A DNA stretch of 64,000 bases from Prochlorococcus sp. AG-402-I21 (GTDB lineage Bacteria; Cyanobacteriota; Cyanobacteriia; PCC-6307; Cyanobiaceae), in NCBI GenBank assembly GCA_003216955.1, contig QCHZ01000008.1, positions 29,527 through 93,526 of the forward strand. Reading direction: 5' to 3'. A model generated the notes under the pieces. That model saw nothing but the letters and a program-made list of their open reading frames with translations. It did not search any database and was not told the origin of the DNA. A program made the translations under genes and the position numbers. Shown here in pieces: positions 16,265 to 23,713 of the stretch. Position 1 is the first letter of the stretch, and each line of letters starts with the position of its first letter.

Positions 16265-17836
16265 TTGATATTGTCCGAGAGCATTTCCCAAAACTATAGG
16301 CCTCCAATCTTATGGGTTTTTCTTTTTTGGACCATAGCTTGTGGAATTGCATTTGTCTCACTGGGAAATTTGCCTTTAAGAGATTTTGATGAAGCAACTG
16401 TCGCAAGAGTTGCATTGGAATTAAACCAGAAAAGTGGACTAGAACGATTGCTTCCCTCTATTTGGGATAAACCTTATTTGAATAAACCTCCTGGATTGCA
16501 TTGGATAATATCTTTTGCTATTGGAATTAGTCGAAATTTCCAAAATAGTTTTGATTTATTACCCTCTGAGTTTTGTATAAGATTTTTTCCTGCACTTTTT
16601 TCTACTTTTGTTGTTCCATTGGGTGGACTAATTCAGTGGAATTTGCGTCCTAAAGATCGAATAGCGAGTATTACTACATCAGCAATTTTATTGACTTTAT
16701 TGCCAATTATTAGGTATGGAAGAATGGCAATGTTGGATGGAACGCAGCTTAGTGCTATTGCACTTTTATGGTTTTGTTTATCATCAATAAAAAATAATAG
16801 GTCTAATAAATTTAATTTTTTAGTAGCTGGATTTGCGTGTAGTTTTATGCTTTTACTTAAAGCTCCTGTAATTATTCCTGCACTAATTGCATCTTTATTA
16901 CCTTTAATCTGGGAAAATAAATCAAAAAAATATTTTAATAATCTTTCATTGCCTTGGTTCTTTTATGGGCTAATACCAGGTTTTGCTTGGCATTTATGGA
17001 ACATCATTTCATATGGTTCAGGAGCTTTCTGGTTATGGTGGGGCGATGGTGCAGGAAGAGTTTTATTTGAAAAAGGCTCAGGTAGTGAGCTAGGAGTTTT
17101 GGTACCAATCATTGAGATATTTGAAGGTGGGTGGCCTTGGATTCTTGTTTGGCCAATTGGATTTTTGTGGGCATGCTTTAGCCTTAATACTCGTTGGGGC
17201 GTTTGGGCTTTTAGTACTCAGATAATTATTGCAGGAAGTATTTTACCTCTCAAAATGCAACTTCCTTGGTATATCCATCCATTATGGTTGCCTTTCGCTT
17301 TAGTATGTGGCCCTCCAGTATCTTGGTTAATTCATAGGAAAGAGAATGATTGTATTTTTGCTAGGAAAATATTAAGAAAAATACCTTATATCTTATCTTG
17401 TATTGGATTATGCTTATTTGCATTTTCTTTATTAGTTAAATTAAATATTTTCAAGCTTGAAAAAGGTTACTTTAGTGCAATCTTTAGTATTAGCTTTGCT
17501 TGGTTTTTTGGGGGTATATTATTATCTAATTCAAGAAAGAATATTAGAAAAGTTGGTTTTATTGGAATTATTTTTGCAAGCACAATTGGGCTATTCTTTT
17601 TTGTGAGTTCTAAATTTTGGTTATGGGAAATAAATGAGAATTGGGATGTCAGACCAGTAGCTGAATTTATATCTGGTTTTCCCGATCAACAAATTTATAT
17701 TAGAAATAGCTTTGAGCGGCCAAGTTTAAATTGGTATTCACAAAAACAAATTAAAAGTTTTGATGATAAAAATCAAGTTAAATGCAATTCAATTAAGAAA
17801 ACTAATGATTGGGTTCTTTATACATGTTATGATTAA
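16265..17836 (+). CDS. ArnT-like GT39-family membrane glycosyltransferase
   Basis: A 523-residue polytopic membrane protein of the GT-C/ArnT-PMT group, which transfers sugars from polyprenyl-phosphate donors. The first loop carries LRDFDEATVARVALE, with the DE pair typical of the catalytic loop, followed by WDKPYLNKPPGLHWI. About a dozen hydrophobic segments follow and then a C-terminal periplasmic part. Acceptor and sugar are unknown; envelope lipid modification is likely. No ATG is in frame at the beginning; TTG at 16265 or 16271 must serve as the start. Confidence 0.85.
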   Translation: MILSESISQNYRPPILWVFLFWTIACGIAFVSLGNLPLRDFDEATVARVALELNQKSGLERLLPSIWDKPYLNKPPGLHWIISFAIGISRNFQNSFDLLPSEFCIRFFPALFSTFVVPLGGLIQWNLRPKDRIASITTSAILLTLLPIIRYGRMAMLDGTQLSAIALLWFCLSSIKNNRSNKFNFLVAGFACSFMLLLKAPVIIPALIASLLPLIWENKSKKYFNNLSLPWFFYGLIPGFAWHLWNIISYGSGAFWLWWGDGAGRVLFEKGSGSELGVLVPIIEIFEGGWPWILVWPIGFLWACFSLNTRWGVWAFSTQIIIAGSILPLKMQLPWYIHPLWLPFALVCGPPVSWLIHRKENDCIFARKILRKIPYILSCIGLCLFAFSLLVKLNIFKLEKGYFSAIFSISFAWFFGGILLSNSRKNIRKVGFIGIIFASTIGLFFFVSSKFWLWEINENWDVRPVAEFISGFPDQQIYIRNSFERPSLNWYSQKQIKSFDDKNQVKCNSIKKTNDWVLYTCYD

Positions 17837-17918
17837 ATAAAATATTATTTCTAACATATTTTTCACTTCTTCAGCTTTTGTTTGTAAGAATCAAATAGTT
17901 ATTAGGTTTTTTAAAAAA

Positions 17919-18179
17919 GTGTATTGTATCGAGCTTACTATTAAACTAAGTCCTATGCCTTTGATAGTGCAGAGGAAAGAGCATGCAGACGCTCAAAGGC
18001 TTTATTTGGAAGTGATAGATTCAATTAAAAAAGGTAATCAAAGGCTTCTAGAGTTGACTTGTGAGAAAGTTGAAGATAAAAGAATTACTGTTCTTGTTAG
18101 TGAAATTACTTCTGTACAGATTTATGAAAAAACCAGTGGTACTACTAGTAAAAGACCTGGATTTTCATTTCAGCATTGA
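17919..18179 (+). CDS. UPF0367 family protein
   Basis: An 86-residue conserved cyanobacterial/plastid protein of unknown function. The family pattern is MYxIEL at the start, [32 protein letters not shown] in the middle, and a C-terminal [10 protein letters not shown] choose the GTG start at 17919 because the conserved N-terminus begins exactly there; the ATG at 17955 would remove it. The stop codon overlaps the TTG start of the next gene. Confidence 0.83.
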   Translation: MYCIELTIKLSPMPLIVQRKEHADAQRLYLEVIDSIKKGNQRLLELTCEKVEDKRITVLVSEITSVQIYEKTSGTTSKRPGFSFQH

Positions 18180-18886
18180 ACCAAAGTAGGAGTTATTCAA
18201 TTTTGGAACCAACAGGGTCTGGCTATTTAGGATTCGAAAAAGTTTCTTTTTCTTGGCCCAATGGAGTCAATATCATTGATCAATGCTCTTTTTCAATTGT
18301 TAAACCTGGTTTATGGATGTTAGTGGGTGAAAATGGGAGTGGTAAGAGCACCTTGTTTCGCTTAATAAGTGGAGTCATCCGTCCTAAAAGTGGAAAAATT
18401 TTTTGTTCACTTAGACCATCAATGGTTTATCAAAATCCTGACCATCAATTGCTGATGCCAACATGTAAAAGCGAGTTGATGCTTAGTGTTCCAAAAAGCA
18501 TTTCCCACAGTAAGTTATTTGATTTGATTCAGTCGGCTCTTGAAAAAGTGGATTTAGGAGAAATGATGGACAGACCTATTCATACTTTAAGTGGTGGGCA
18601 AAAGCAGCGTTTAGCTCTTGCTGGAGCAATTGTCAGTAATTCAAATTTACTTTTACTTGATGAGCCCACAGCACTATTGGATCCTCAAAGTCAAAATTCA
18701 GTTTTGAAAGTTGTAAAGAAATTGACAAGTTCCTCAGTTGATCCCATTACTGCAATATGGGTTACTCATCGATTGGAAGAATTGTTAGTTTGCGATGGGG
18801 CGGCAATCGTTAAGAATGGGGGAATTAGTACATGGAATTCTGGTTCAAAAGTGTTCCAAGAATTAAAATCACTTGCCCTTAGGTAG
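18176..18886 (+). CDS. ABC transporter ATP-binding protein
   Basis: A 236-residue stand-alone ABC ATPase. Walker A is GENGSGKST near residue 53, the Q-loop region reads [11 protein letters not shown], the signature is [12 protein letters not shown], and Walker B is [12 protein letters not shown], with the switch His in VTHRLEE. The [10 protein letters not shown] segment resembles the CbiO/EcfA energy-coupling-factor group. No permease or binding protein is adjacent, so the substrate cannot be inferred. Translation probably starts at TTG 18176, overlapping the UPF0367 stop by 4 bp, which suggests coupling. Confidence 0.88.
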   Translation: MNQSRSYSILEPTGSGYLGFEKVSFSWPNGVNIIDQCSFSIVKPGLWMLVGENGSGKSTLFRLISGVIRPKSGKIFCSLRPSMVYQNPDHQLLMPTCKSELMLSVPKSISHSKLFDLIQSALEKVDLGEMMDRPIHTLSGGQKQRLALAGAIVSNSNLLLLDEPTALLDPQSQNSVLKVVKKLTSSSVDPITAIWVTHRLEELLVCDGAAIVKNGGISTWNSGSKVFQELKSLALR

Positions 18887-18915
18887 CTGTCAAGGTTAAG
18901 TTCTTACTGTTGTAA

Positions 18916-18987
18916 TCCTCGGTAGCTCAGCGGTAGAGCGATCGGCTGTTAACCGATTGGTCGCAGGTTCGAATCCCGCCCGGGGAG
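18916..18987 (+). tRNA. tRNA-Asn(GTT)
   Basis: A 72-nt cloverleaf. The acceptor arms TCCTCGG and CCGGGGA pair with one G-T, the D-arm contains GCTCAGCGGTAGAGC, the anticodon stem ATCGG/CCGAT encloses CTGTTAA with anticodon GTT, and the T-arm carries GGTTCGAATCC. The discriminator is G, and the CCA end is not encoded. Confidence 0.97.
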
Positions 18988-19003
18988 TTTTTCACTACAA
19001 CCA

Positions 19004-19039
19004 AAGACCCTAAAGGCCTTTTAAAGCCTCCCGGGTCTT
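19004..19039 (+). terminator. nested hairpin after tRNA-Asn, possible terminator
   Basis: Outer arms AAGACCC (19004-19010) and GGGTCTT (19033-19039) are perfect complements; inner arms AGGC (19014-19017) and GCCT (19026-19029) extend the fold. A weak T-rich run (TTGTTTTGCTTTT) follows about ten bases later. It is plausibly the terminator of the tRNA transcript. Confidence 0.55.
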
Positions 19040-19278
19040 AGGTAGTTGTTTTGCTTTTCTAATCCATGCTTGCTAGACGTAATATGGCATCAGGAGGGTC
19101 TAGGAGCATTTAGCAAAAGTGCATTTCTCCCATTTGTTCAATAAATAGTAAATAGTTCTTTGGAAAAGTTAAATACCTCAGTCATCTCGATCTATGTTTT
19201 CAAGGAAAATAATTTACTAAAGAGTTTCAAGATCAATTGAGTTGGTATTAGAATTTTGTCTATAGAAGTGTATAAAAG
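19040..19278. other. non-coding spacer before the TPR gene
   Basis: There is no plausible coding frame. It is AT-rich and should contain the TPR gene promoter; no consensus is strong enough to name. Confidence 0.35.
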
Positions 19279-20253
19279 ATGAAAGAGTCTGGTAAAAGAG
19301 AGCAAGAGCAAAAAAAGATTACTGAAGTTCAGACATACTCAGTTCCATTGGCTTTAGAAGATATCAAACAAAATATATTTATTATTAATACTTCTTTTAA
19401 ACAATCCATAACAACAATACGTAAGCAAGCATTTAAGCTTCATTCAGAAGGCAAAATCTCTGAAGCAGCTGAACATTATCAAAATCTCATAACTCATGGC
19501 AGTAATGATTACAGGGTTTTCACTAATTATGGAGGAATATTAAAAGATCTTGGCCGATTAGAAGAAGCAGAATTATCGATTCGCAAAGCGATTGAACTGA
19601 ATCCTGCTTTCGCAATGGCTCATTTGAATTATGGAGGAATATTAAAAGATCTTGGCCGATTAAAAGAAGCAGAATTATCGAGTCGCAAAGCGATTGCACT
19701 TAATCCTGCGTTTTCAGAAGCTTATTTAAATTTAGGAATCATATTGACAGATCTTGGCCGATTAGAAGAAGCAGAATTATCGACTCGCAAAGCGATTGAA
19801 TTGAATCCTGGTTTAGCAATGGCTCATTCAAATTTGGGAAGCATATTGAATGAACTTCGCCAATTAGAAGAAGCAGAATTATCTACTCGCAAAGCGATTG
19901 CACTGAATCCTGGTTTAGCAATGGCTCATTTAAATCTTGGTGTTATATTTTTAAATCTTGGTCAATTAGAAGAAGCAGAATTATCGACTCGCAAAGCGAT
20001 TGAACTGAATTCTGGTTTGGCAATGGCTCATTTAAACTTGGGTAATATTTTGATAGATCTTGGAAAATTAGATGAGGCTTTTTTATGTTATGAGGTAGCA
20101 ATTGACCTTGATCAAAAGCTTGATTCTGCAATGGTAGGGATCGGGAGAATACTCTTATCGAAAGGTAATCATTCAGAAGGTATTAGTAAACTTAGAGAAG
20201 CTGTTGGTTCCATCGGTTTTAATCCTCAAAAGCCCTCTATAATTATTTATTGA
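19279..20253 (+). CDS. tetratricopeptide repeat protein with near-identical repeats
   Basis: A 324-residue TPR protein. After a polar N-terminus (1-50) and a diverged first repeat (about 51-85), six 34-residue TPR units follow in strict register, each with a LGRLEEAELSTRKAIELNP-type core. The repeats are near-identical at DNA level, with a 102-bp period, indicating recent duplication or gene conversion. A degenerate repeat closes the protein. No signal peptide is seen. The stop TGA is directly followed by the ATG of a 2OG-Fe(II) oxygenase, so the two are surely co-expressed. A scaffold role for the oxygenase or its substrate is inference. Confidence 0.85.
   Translation: MKESGKREQEQKKITEVQTYSVPLALEDIKQNIFIINTSFKQSITTIRKQAFKLHSEGKISEAAEHYQNLITHGSNDYRVFTNYGGILKDLGRLEEAELSIRKAIELNPAFAMAHLNYGGILKDLGRLKEAELSSRKAIALNPAFSEAYLNLGIILTDLGRLEEAELSTRKAIELNPGLAMAHSNLGSILNELRQLEEAELSTRKAIALNPGLAMAHLNLGVIFLNLGQLEEAELSTRKAIELNSGLAMAHLNLGNILIDLGKLDEAFLCYEVAIDLDQKLDSAMVGIGRILLSKGNHSEGISKLREAVGSIGFNPQKPSIIIY
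19518..20129 (+). repeat. six tandem 102-bp coding repeats
   Basis: The anchor segment TGGCCGATTA or its variants recurs at 19551, 19653, 19755, 19857, 19959 and 20061, exactly 102 bp apart. Units 1-3 are the most alike; the sixth is diverged. The period matches the 34-residue TPR unit. Edges are approximate. Confidence 0.9.
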
Positions 20254-20850
20254 ATGAAAAAAGTAGAGCTAGCTTCTGGAGGTGAAAACCCCAACTTTAT
20301 TGGCTCTTGGACAATAGAACCGATCCAAACTTGTGATGATCTTATATCTTACTTTGAATGTAATATCCCTAAGCAAAAAGCTGGATTATCAGTTGGTGGT
20401 TTAAATCTAGAAACAAAAGATAGCGTTGATATTACTATTAATCCTAGAGAAATTGCCTTACCAGGGAATGAATCATTTAAAACATATTTTGATGAACTTT
20501 TTGAATGCTATAAAAACTATGTAGAAACATGGCCTTTTTTAAAAAATATATCGGAAAGATTAGAAATTGGTTCCTTTAATTTACAAAGATATAAACCTGG
20601 TCAACATTTTAAAAAAATACATACTGAACGATCATCTTTGCAAAGTCTTCACCGAATTTTTGCGTTTATGACTTACTTGAATGATGTTCAAGAGGGAGGT
20701 TCAACATATTTCAGTCATTATGATCTTGAAATAAAACCTAGAAAGGGTTTGACTTTAATTTGGCCTGCTGAATGGACTCATGCACATAGAGGTAACATAT
20801 TAAAAGAAGGTTCAAAATACATCATTACTGGTTGGATTAATTTTTGCTAA
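20254..20850 (+). CDS. 2-oxoglutarate/Fe(II) oxygenase, prolyl-hydroxylase-like
   Basis: A 198-residue protein with the double-stranded beta-helix pattern of P4H-type 2OG-Fe(II) dioxygenases. Candidate iron ligands are the His and Glu of HTE near residue 125 and the distal His in EWTHAHRG near residue 177; a basic residue after it may bind 2-oxoglutarate. The block MTYLNDVQEGGSTYF is typical of the family. HxE instead of the commoner HxD is worth noting. It directly abuts the TPR gene. The substrate is unknown; hydroxylation of a protein is plausible from the family. Confidence 0.8.
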   Translation: MKKVELASGGENPNFIGSWTIEPIQTCDDLISYFECNIPKQKAGLSVGGLNLETKDSVDITINPREIALPGNESFKTYFDELFECYKNYVETWPFLKNISERLEIGSFNLQRYKPGQHFKKIHTERSSLQSLHRIFAFMTYLNDVQEGGSTYFSHYDLEIKPRKGLTLIWPAEWTHAHRGNILKEGSKYIITGWINFC

Positions 20851-21322
20851 TTGGTTAGATACCGAAAGTATTTGATACTTTGCAGAACAATAGATAAGAA
20901 ATAAAAAGAAGTTTTATCTTTAGCTTTGGAGGAAGGAGAACTTCAGTATTTATTTTTTATACGTATGCAACTTTTTGCTTGTGATCCAGAAATATTTTTC
21001 TGATATTTACTAGCTTTTCAAACCTTATTAAATTTTTTGAGATAAATTCGTTTTTAAATAAACGTATTTATGAGCATTTTTAATAAAAGTTTTTAGAGAT
21101 CCGTAACAGTTGAGCCCCCGAATTGGAAGACTTTCTAAAGAGAGCAAAACTTTTTTTAGTCTTTAAATTCCTGAAAAATCAGTGATAGTATGGCATTTTC
21201 TCCATTTTGCTATTTAAAAACGAATTTTTTCAATTCTGCAATAAAAACAAAATTTTGAGAGAATCATACAAATCTCAAGTAATCGCAACTGCGGGTACTT
21301 TTTAAAACTTGGGCAATTATTA
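20851..21322. other. 472-bp intergenic region before rpaA
   Basis: This is the longest gap in the window. It contains a perfect AAGTAT/ATACTT hairpin at 20866-20880 without a following T-run. A short open stretch at 20905-21003 encodes about 32 residues (KEVLSLALEEGELQYLFF, then a run ending in ACDPEIFF) and looks protein-like, but it has only a TTG at 20926 as start. The remainder is AT-rich and should hold the rpaA promoter and leader. No known small RNA was recognised. Confidence 0.5.
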
Positions 21323-22120
21323 ATGAAGCCTTGCATTTTACTTATTGAAGACGACCAAGACATGAGAGATCTGGTTGCAGGGCATCTTGAGCACACTGGT
21401 TTTGATGTCCAAAAAGCTGAGGATGGAATCAAGGGACAAGCACTTGCCTTGCAATACGCGCCTGATCTGATTCTTCTAGATTTAATGCTTCCAAAAGTTG
21501 ACGGTTTAACTCTTTGTCAACGTTTAAGAAGAGATGAGAGAACAGCTGGTATACCAATTCTTATGATCACTGCTTTGGGCGGCATCAAGGACAAAGTTAC
21601 AGGTTTTAATTCTGGTGCAGATGATTACATAACCAAACCATTTGATCTAGAGGAATTACAAGTTAGGATCAAAGCGTTGCTAAGAAGAACTAATCGTGCT
21701 CCATTAGGAAGTAATAATCAGCAGGAAATACTCAATTATGGTCCTCTTACATTAGTTCCTGAAAGGTTTGAAGCTATATGGTTCGAATCTCCAGTACGTT
21801 TAACTCATTTGGAATTTGAACTTCTTCATTGTTTAATGCAAAGACATGGGCAGACAGTTGCTCCATCATTAATTCTTAAAGAAGTTTGGGGTTATGAACC
21901 TGATGATGATATTGAAACCATACGTGTGCACGTAAGACATTTAAGAACCAAGCTTGAACCTGATCCTAGAAAACCAAGATTTATTAAAACCGTCTATGGC
22001 GCTGGATATTGCTTGGAATTACCAACTGGGGATAAAATAAAGGAAATTCAATCTTTAATTACTCAAGCTAGAGGAAGCAACTCTATCAATAACAATAGTG
22101 ATGAAAGAGTGATAGTTTAA
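21323..22120 (+). CDS. rpaA: response regulator RpaA
   Basis: An OmpR-type response regulator, the output of the KaiABC-SasA clock in cyanobacteria and controller of circadian/dark gene expression. The receiver (about 1-120) has acidic D11/D12, phospho-acceptor D53 in [10 protein letters not shown], and the conserved Lys in ITKPFD. The C-terminal winged helix (about 145-235) contains [20 protein letters not shown] and the RpaA-typical [21 protein letters not shown] region. A 25-residue polar tail follows. The near-identity of this region to characterised RpaA proteins supports the name. It overlaps the convergent holB stop by 4 bp. Confidence 0.93.
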   Translation: MKPCILLIEDDQDMRDLVAGHLEHTGFDVQKAEDGIKGQALALQYAPDLILLDLMLPKVDGLTLCQRLRRDERTAGIPILMITALGGIKDKVTGFNSGADDYITKPFDLEELQVRIKALLRRTNRAPLGSNNQQEILNYGPLTLVPERFEAIWFESPVRLTHLEFELLHCLMQRHGQTVAPSLILKEVWGYEPDDDIETIRVHVRHLRTKLEPDPRKPRFIKTVYGAGYCLELPTGDKIKEIQSLITQARGSNSINNNSDERVIV

Positions 22121-23076
22121 TTATTTAAGGTCATCTCCAATAAAGTTATTTCCCACGCAAGTCGTGGCTGTACATAATTTAATAATTGTTTTCTCAACTC
22201 TTCAAGTTTTTGAACCATAGTTGAATTTTGTTCTTTTCTCCATACAGTGTTTTGTTGGAAATCAATAAACCATAATTGCTGCTCTATATTAAGTTCATCA
22301 GTGAGTTCTTTGGCTAATTTTAGTAACTCAATTTGATTAGTAGATTTAATTTCTAGCTTTTGTCTTAACGTACTTGGGATAGCTAACCAATGTTGAAGGT
22401 TCATGAGATATCTTCCAGGAGATCCATATGAAAAATCGACTAATTCTCTAATTCTGTCACTAGGAATACCATCACTTTCTTGAGCAACCTCTAATTTCTG
22501 AACAATCTTATTTACTTGATTATCTTTCAATCTTACAAATGGTATGATTTGACATCTTGATCTGATAGTTGATAATAATTTTTCTGGTCTTTGAGTGATA
22601 AGAATAAATAATCCTGTACTTGTCTCTTCAAGAGTTTTTAATAATGCATTTGATGCAGATTCATTTATTCTCTCAATATCCTCAATTATCACTATGCTTC
22701 TTTCTGATGCAAATGGCCTTTTCCCTAGAAATTCTATTATTTCTTTAATTTGATTTAGCCTTATCTGCGGAGGTGATTTCATGCTTAAATTTTCTGCTCT
22801 AGCTTGACTCTTAGAAATACTTTTACCTTGGACTATATAAGAGGGTTCTATCCATAATAAGTCAGGATGATTATTATTTTCTATTTTCCTTTTTGTACTT
22901 TCTTTGTCAAAATTTTTATTAAGAATAGAGTTGATAAAAACTTTAGCAGTTTTTTTTCTTCCAACACCCTCTGGCCCAGAGAATAAATAAGCTGGAGAAA
23001 TATGTTCTTTTGAAATTGCAGACTTTAAAATTTCAATCGCTAAATCTTGTCCATATATATCTTTAAAATCATCCAT
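22117..23076 (-). CDS. holB: DNA polymerase III subunit delta'
   Basis: An AAA+ clamp-loader subunit of 319 residues. Near the N-terminus, [14 protein letters not shown] is a Walker-A-like loop, degenerate as usual for delta'. The middle has [24 protein letters not shown], the sensor-1 region [21 protein letters not shown], and the SRC arginine motif. The zinc-cysteine module of E. coli HolB is not evident. It starts at ATG 23076, 1 bp from the tmk stop. The tmk-holB order on one strand is common in bacteria. Confidence 0.92.
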   Translation of the reverse strand: MDDFKDIYGQDLAIEILKSAISKEHISPAYLFSGPEGVGRKKTAKVFINSILNKNFDKESTKRKIENNNHPDLLWIEPSYIVQGKSISKSQARAENLSMKSPPQIRLNQIKEIIEFLGKRPFASERSIVIIEDIERINESASNALLKTLEETSTGLFILITQRPEKLLSTIRSRCQIIPFVRLKDNQVNKIVQKLEVAQESDGIPSDRIRELVDFSYGSPGRYLMNLQHWLAIPSTLRQKLEIKSTNQIELLKLAKELTDELNIEQQLWFIDFQQNTVWRKEQNSTMVQKLEELRKQLLNYVQPRLAWEITLLEMTLNN

Positions 23077-23077
23077 A

Positions 23078-23713
23078 TTATTTGTTTTTTAACAACTTCT
23101 TTATTTCATATTTTATCTCTGATATTATTTCTTCTGTGGAGTTGATAGCAGATATTTTTTTCCATTTACTATCCTTAGATAATCTCTGAAAACCTAGAGA
23201 TACATTTGATAAAAATTGTCTACCTTCTTTTTCAATTCGATCATCTATTCTATTTATTCTTCTTTTTATACTTTCTTCAACAGGTATGTCTAATAGAAAA
23301 GTAATATCAGGATAAATTCCTTGCGTGGCTATAGTTTCAAGATTTTTAATTAACTTGAGATCTAATTTTCTTCCATAACCCTGATAAGCAAGTGTGGAGC
23401 CACAAAATCTATCGCTTATTATCCAATCTCCTTTATTTAAAGTTGGGCGAATAATTTCATTAATATGTTGTGCTCTATCTGCAGCGTAAAGTAAAAGCTC
23501 AGTAATAGAATCTGGGCTTGTTTCTATAGAAGTATCAAGAAGAAGAGATCTTATAGATTTTCCTAATTTAGTACCTCCAGGTTCTCTGGTGATAACCAAT
23601 TGATTATTTTTAGGAATGAGGTCGCTGCTCCTAAGCCATGTTGATAATTTATTGATTTGAGTGGTTTTCCCAGAGCCATCAATCCCCTCAAAAACAATAA
23701 ATTTACCTTTCAT
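23078..23713 (-). CDS. tmk: thymidylate kinase
   Basis: Phosphorylates dTMP to dTDP for DNA synthesis. The 211-residue protein carries the P-loop FEGIDGSGKTTQ at residues 8-19, the TREPGGT motif, and DRFCGSTLAYQGYG, which binds the nucleotide. The LID region has KRRINRIDDRIEKEGRQFL. It starts at ATG 23713, overlapping the stop of the upstream P-type ATPase by 4 bp (ATGA-type coupling), and is followed closely by holB. Confidence 0.95.
   Translation of the reverse strand: MKGKFIVFEGIDGSGKTTQINKLSTWLRSSDLIPKNNQLVITREPGGTKLGKSIRSLLLDTSIETSPDSITELLLYAADRAQHINEIIRPTLNKGDWIISDRFCGSTLAYQGYGRKLDLKLIKNLETIATQGIYPDITFLLDIPVEESIKRRINRIDDRIEKEGRQFLSNVSLGFQRLSKDSKWKKISAINSTEEIISEIKYEIKKLLKNK

Noticed and set aside
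16265..17836. ATG at 16252 as start of the glycosyltransferase
   Set aside because: It is not in frame with the conserved protein; only TTG codons are in frame there.
18176..18886. A complete ABC transporter operon
   Set aside because: Only the ATPase is present; no permease or binding protein lies on either side.
19518..20129. Direct repeats that could suggest a CRISPR array or VNTR
   Set aside because: The period is exactly 102 bp, repeats are coding TPR units without distinct spacers, and the frame is open throughout.
20866..20880. Perfect AAGTAT/ATACTT hairpin as terminator of the oxygenase gene
   Set aside because: No T-run follows and the stem is AT-rich and short; it was left as an observation in the gap entry.
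18916..21322. tRNA-associated prophage or genomic island
   Set aside because: No integrase, no repeat of the tRNA 3' end and no phage genes are visible; only the TPR/oxygenase pair looks accessory.
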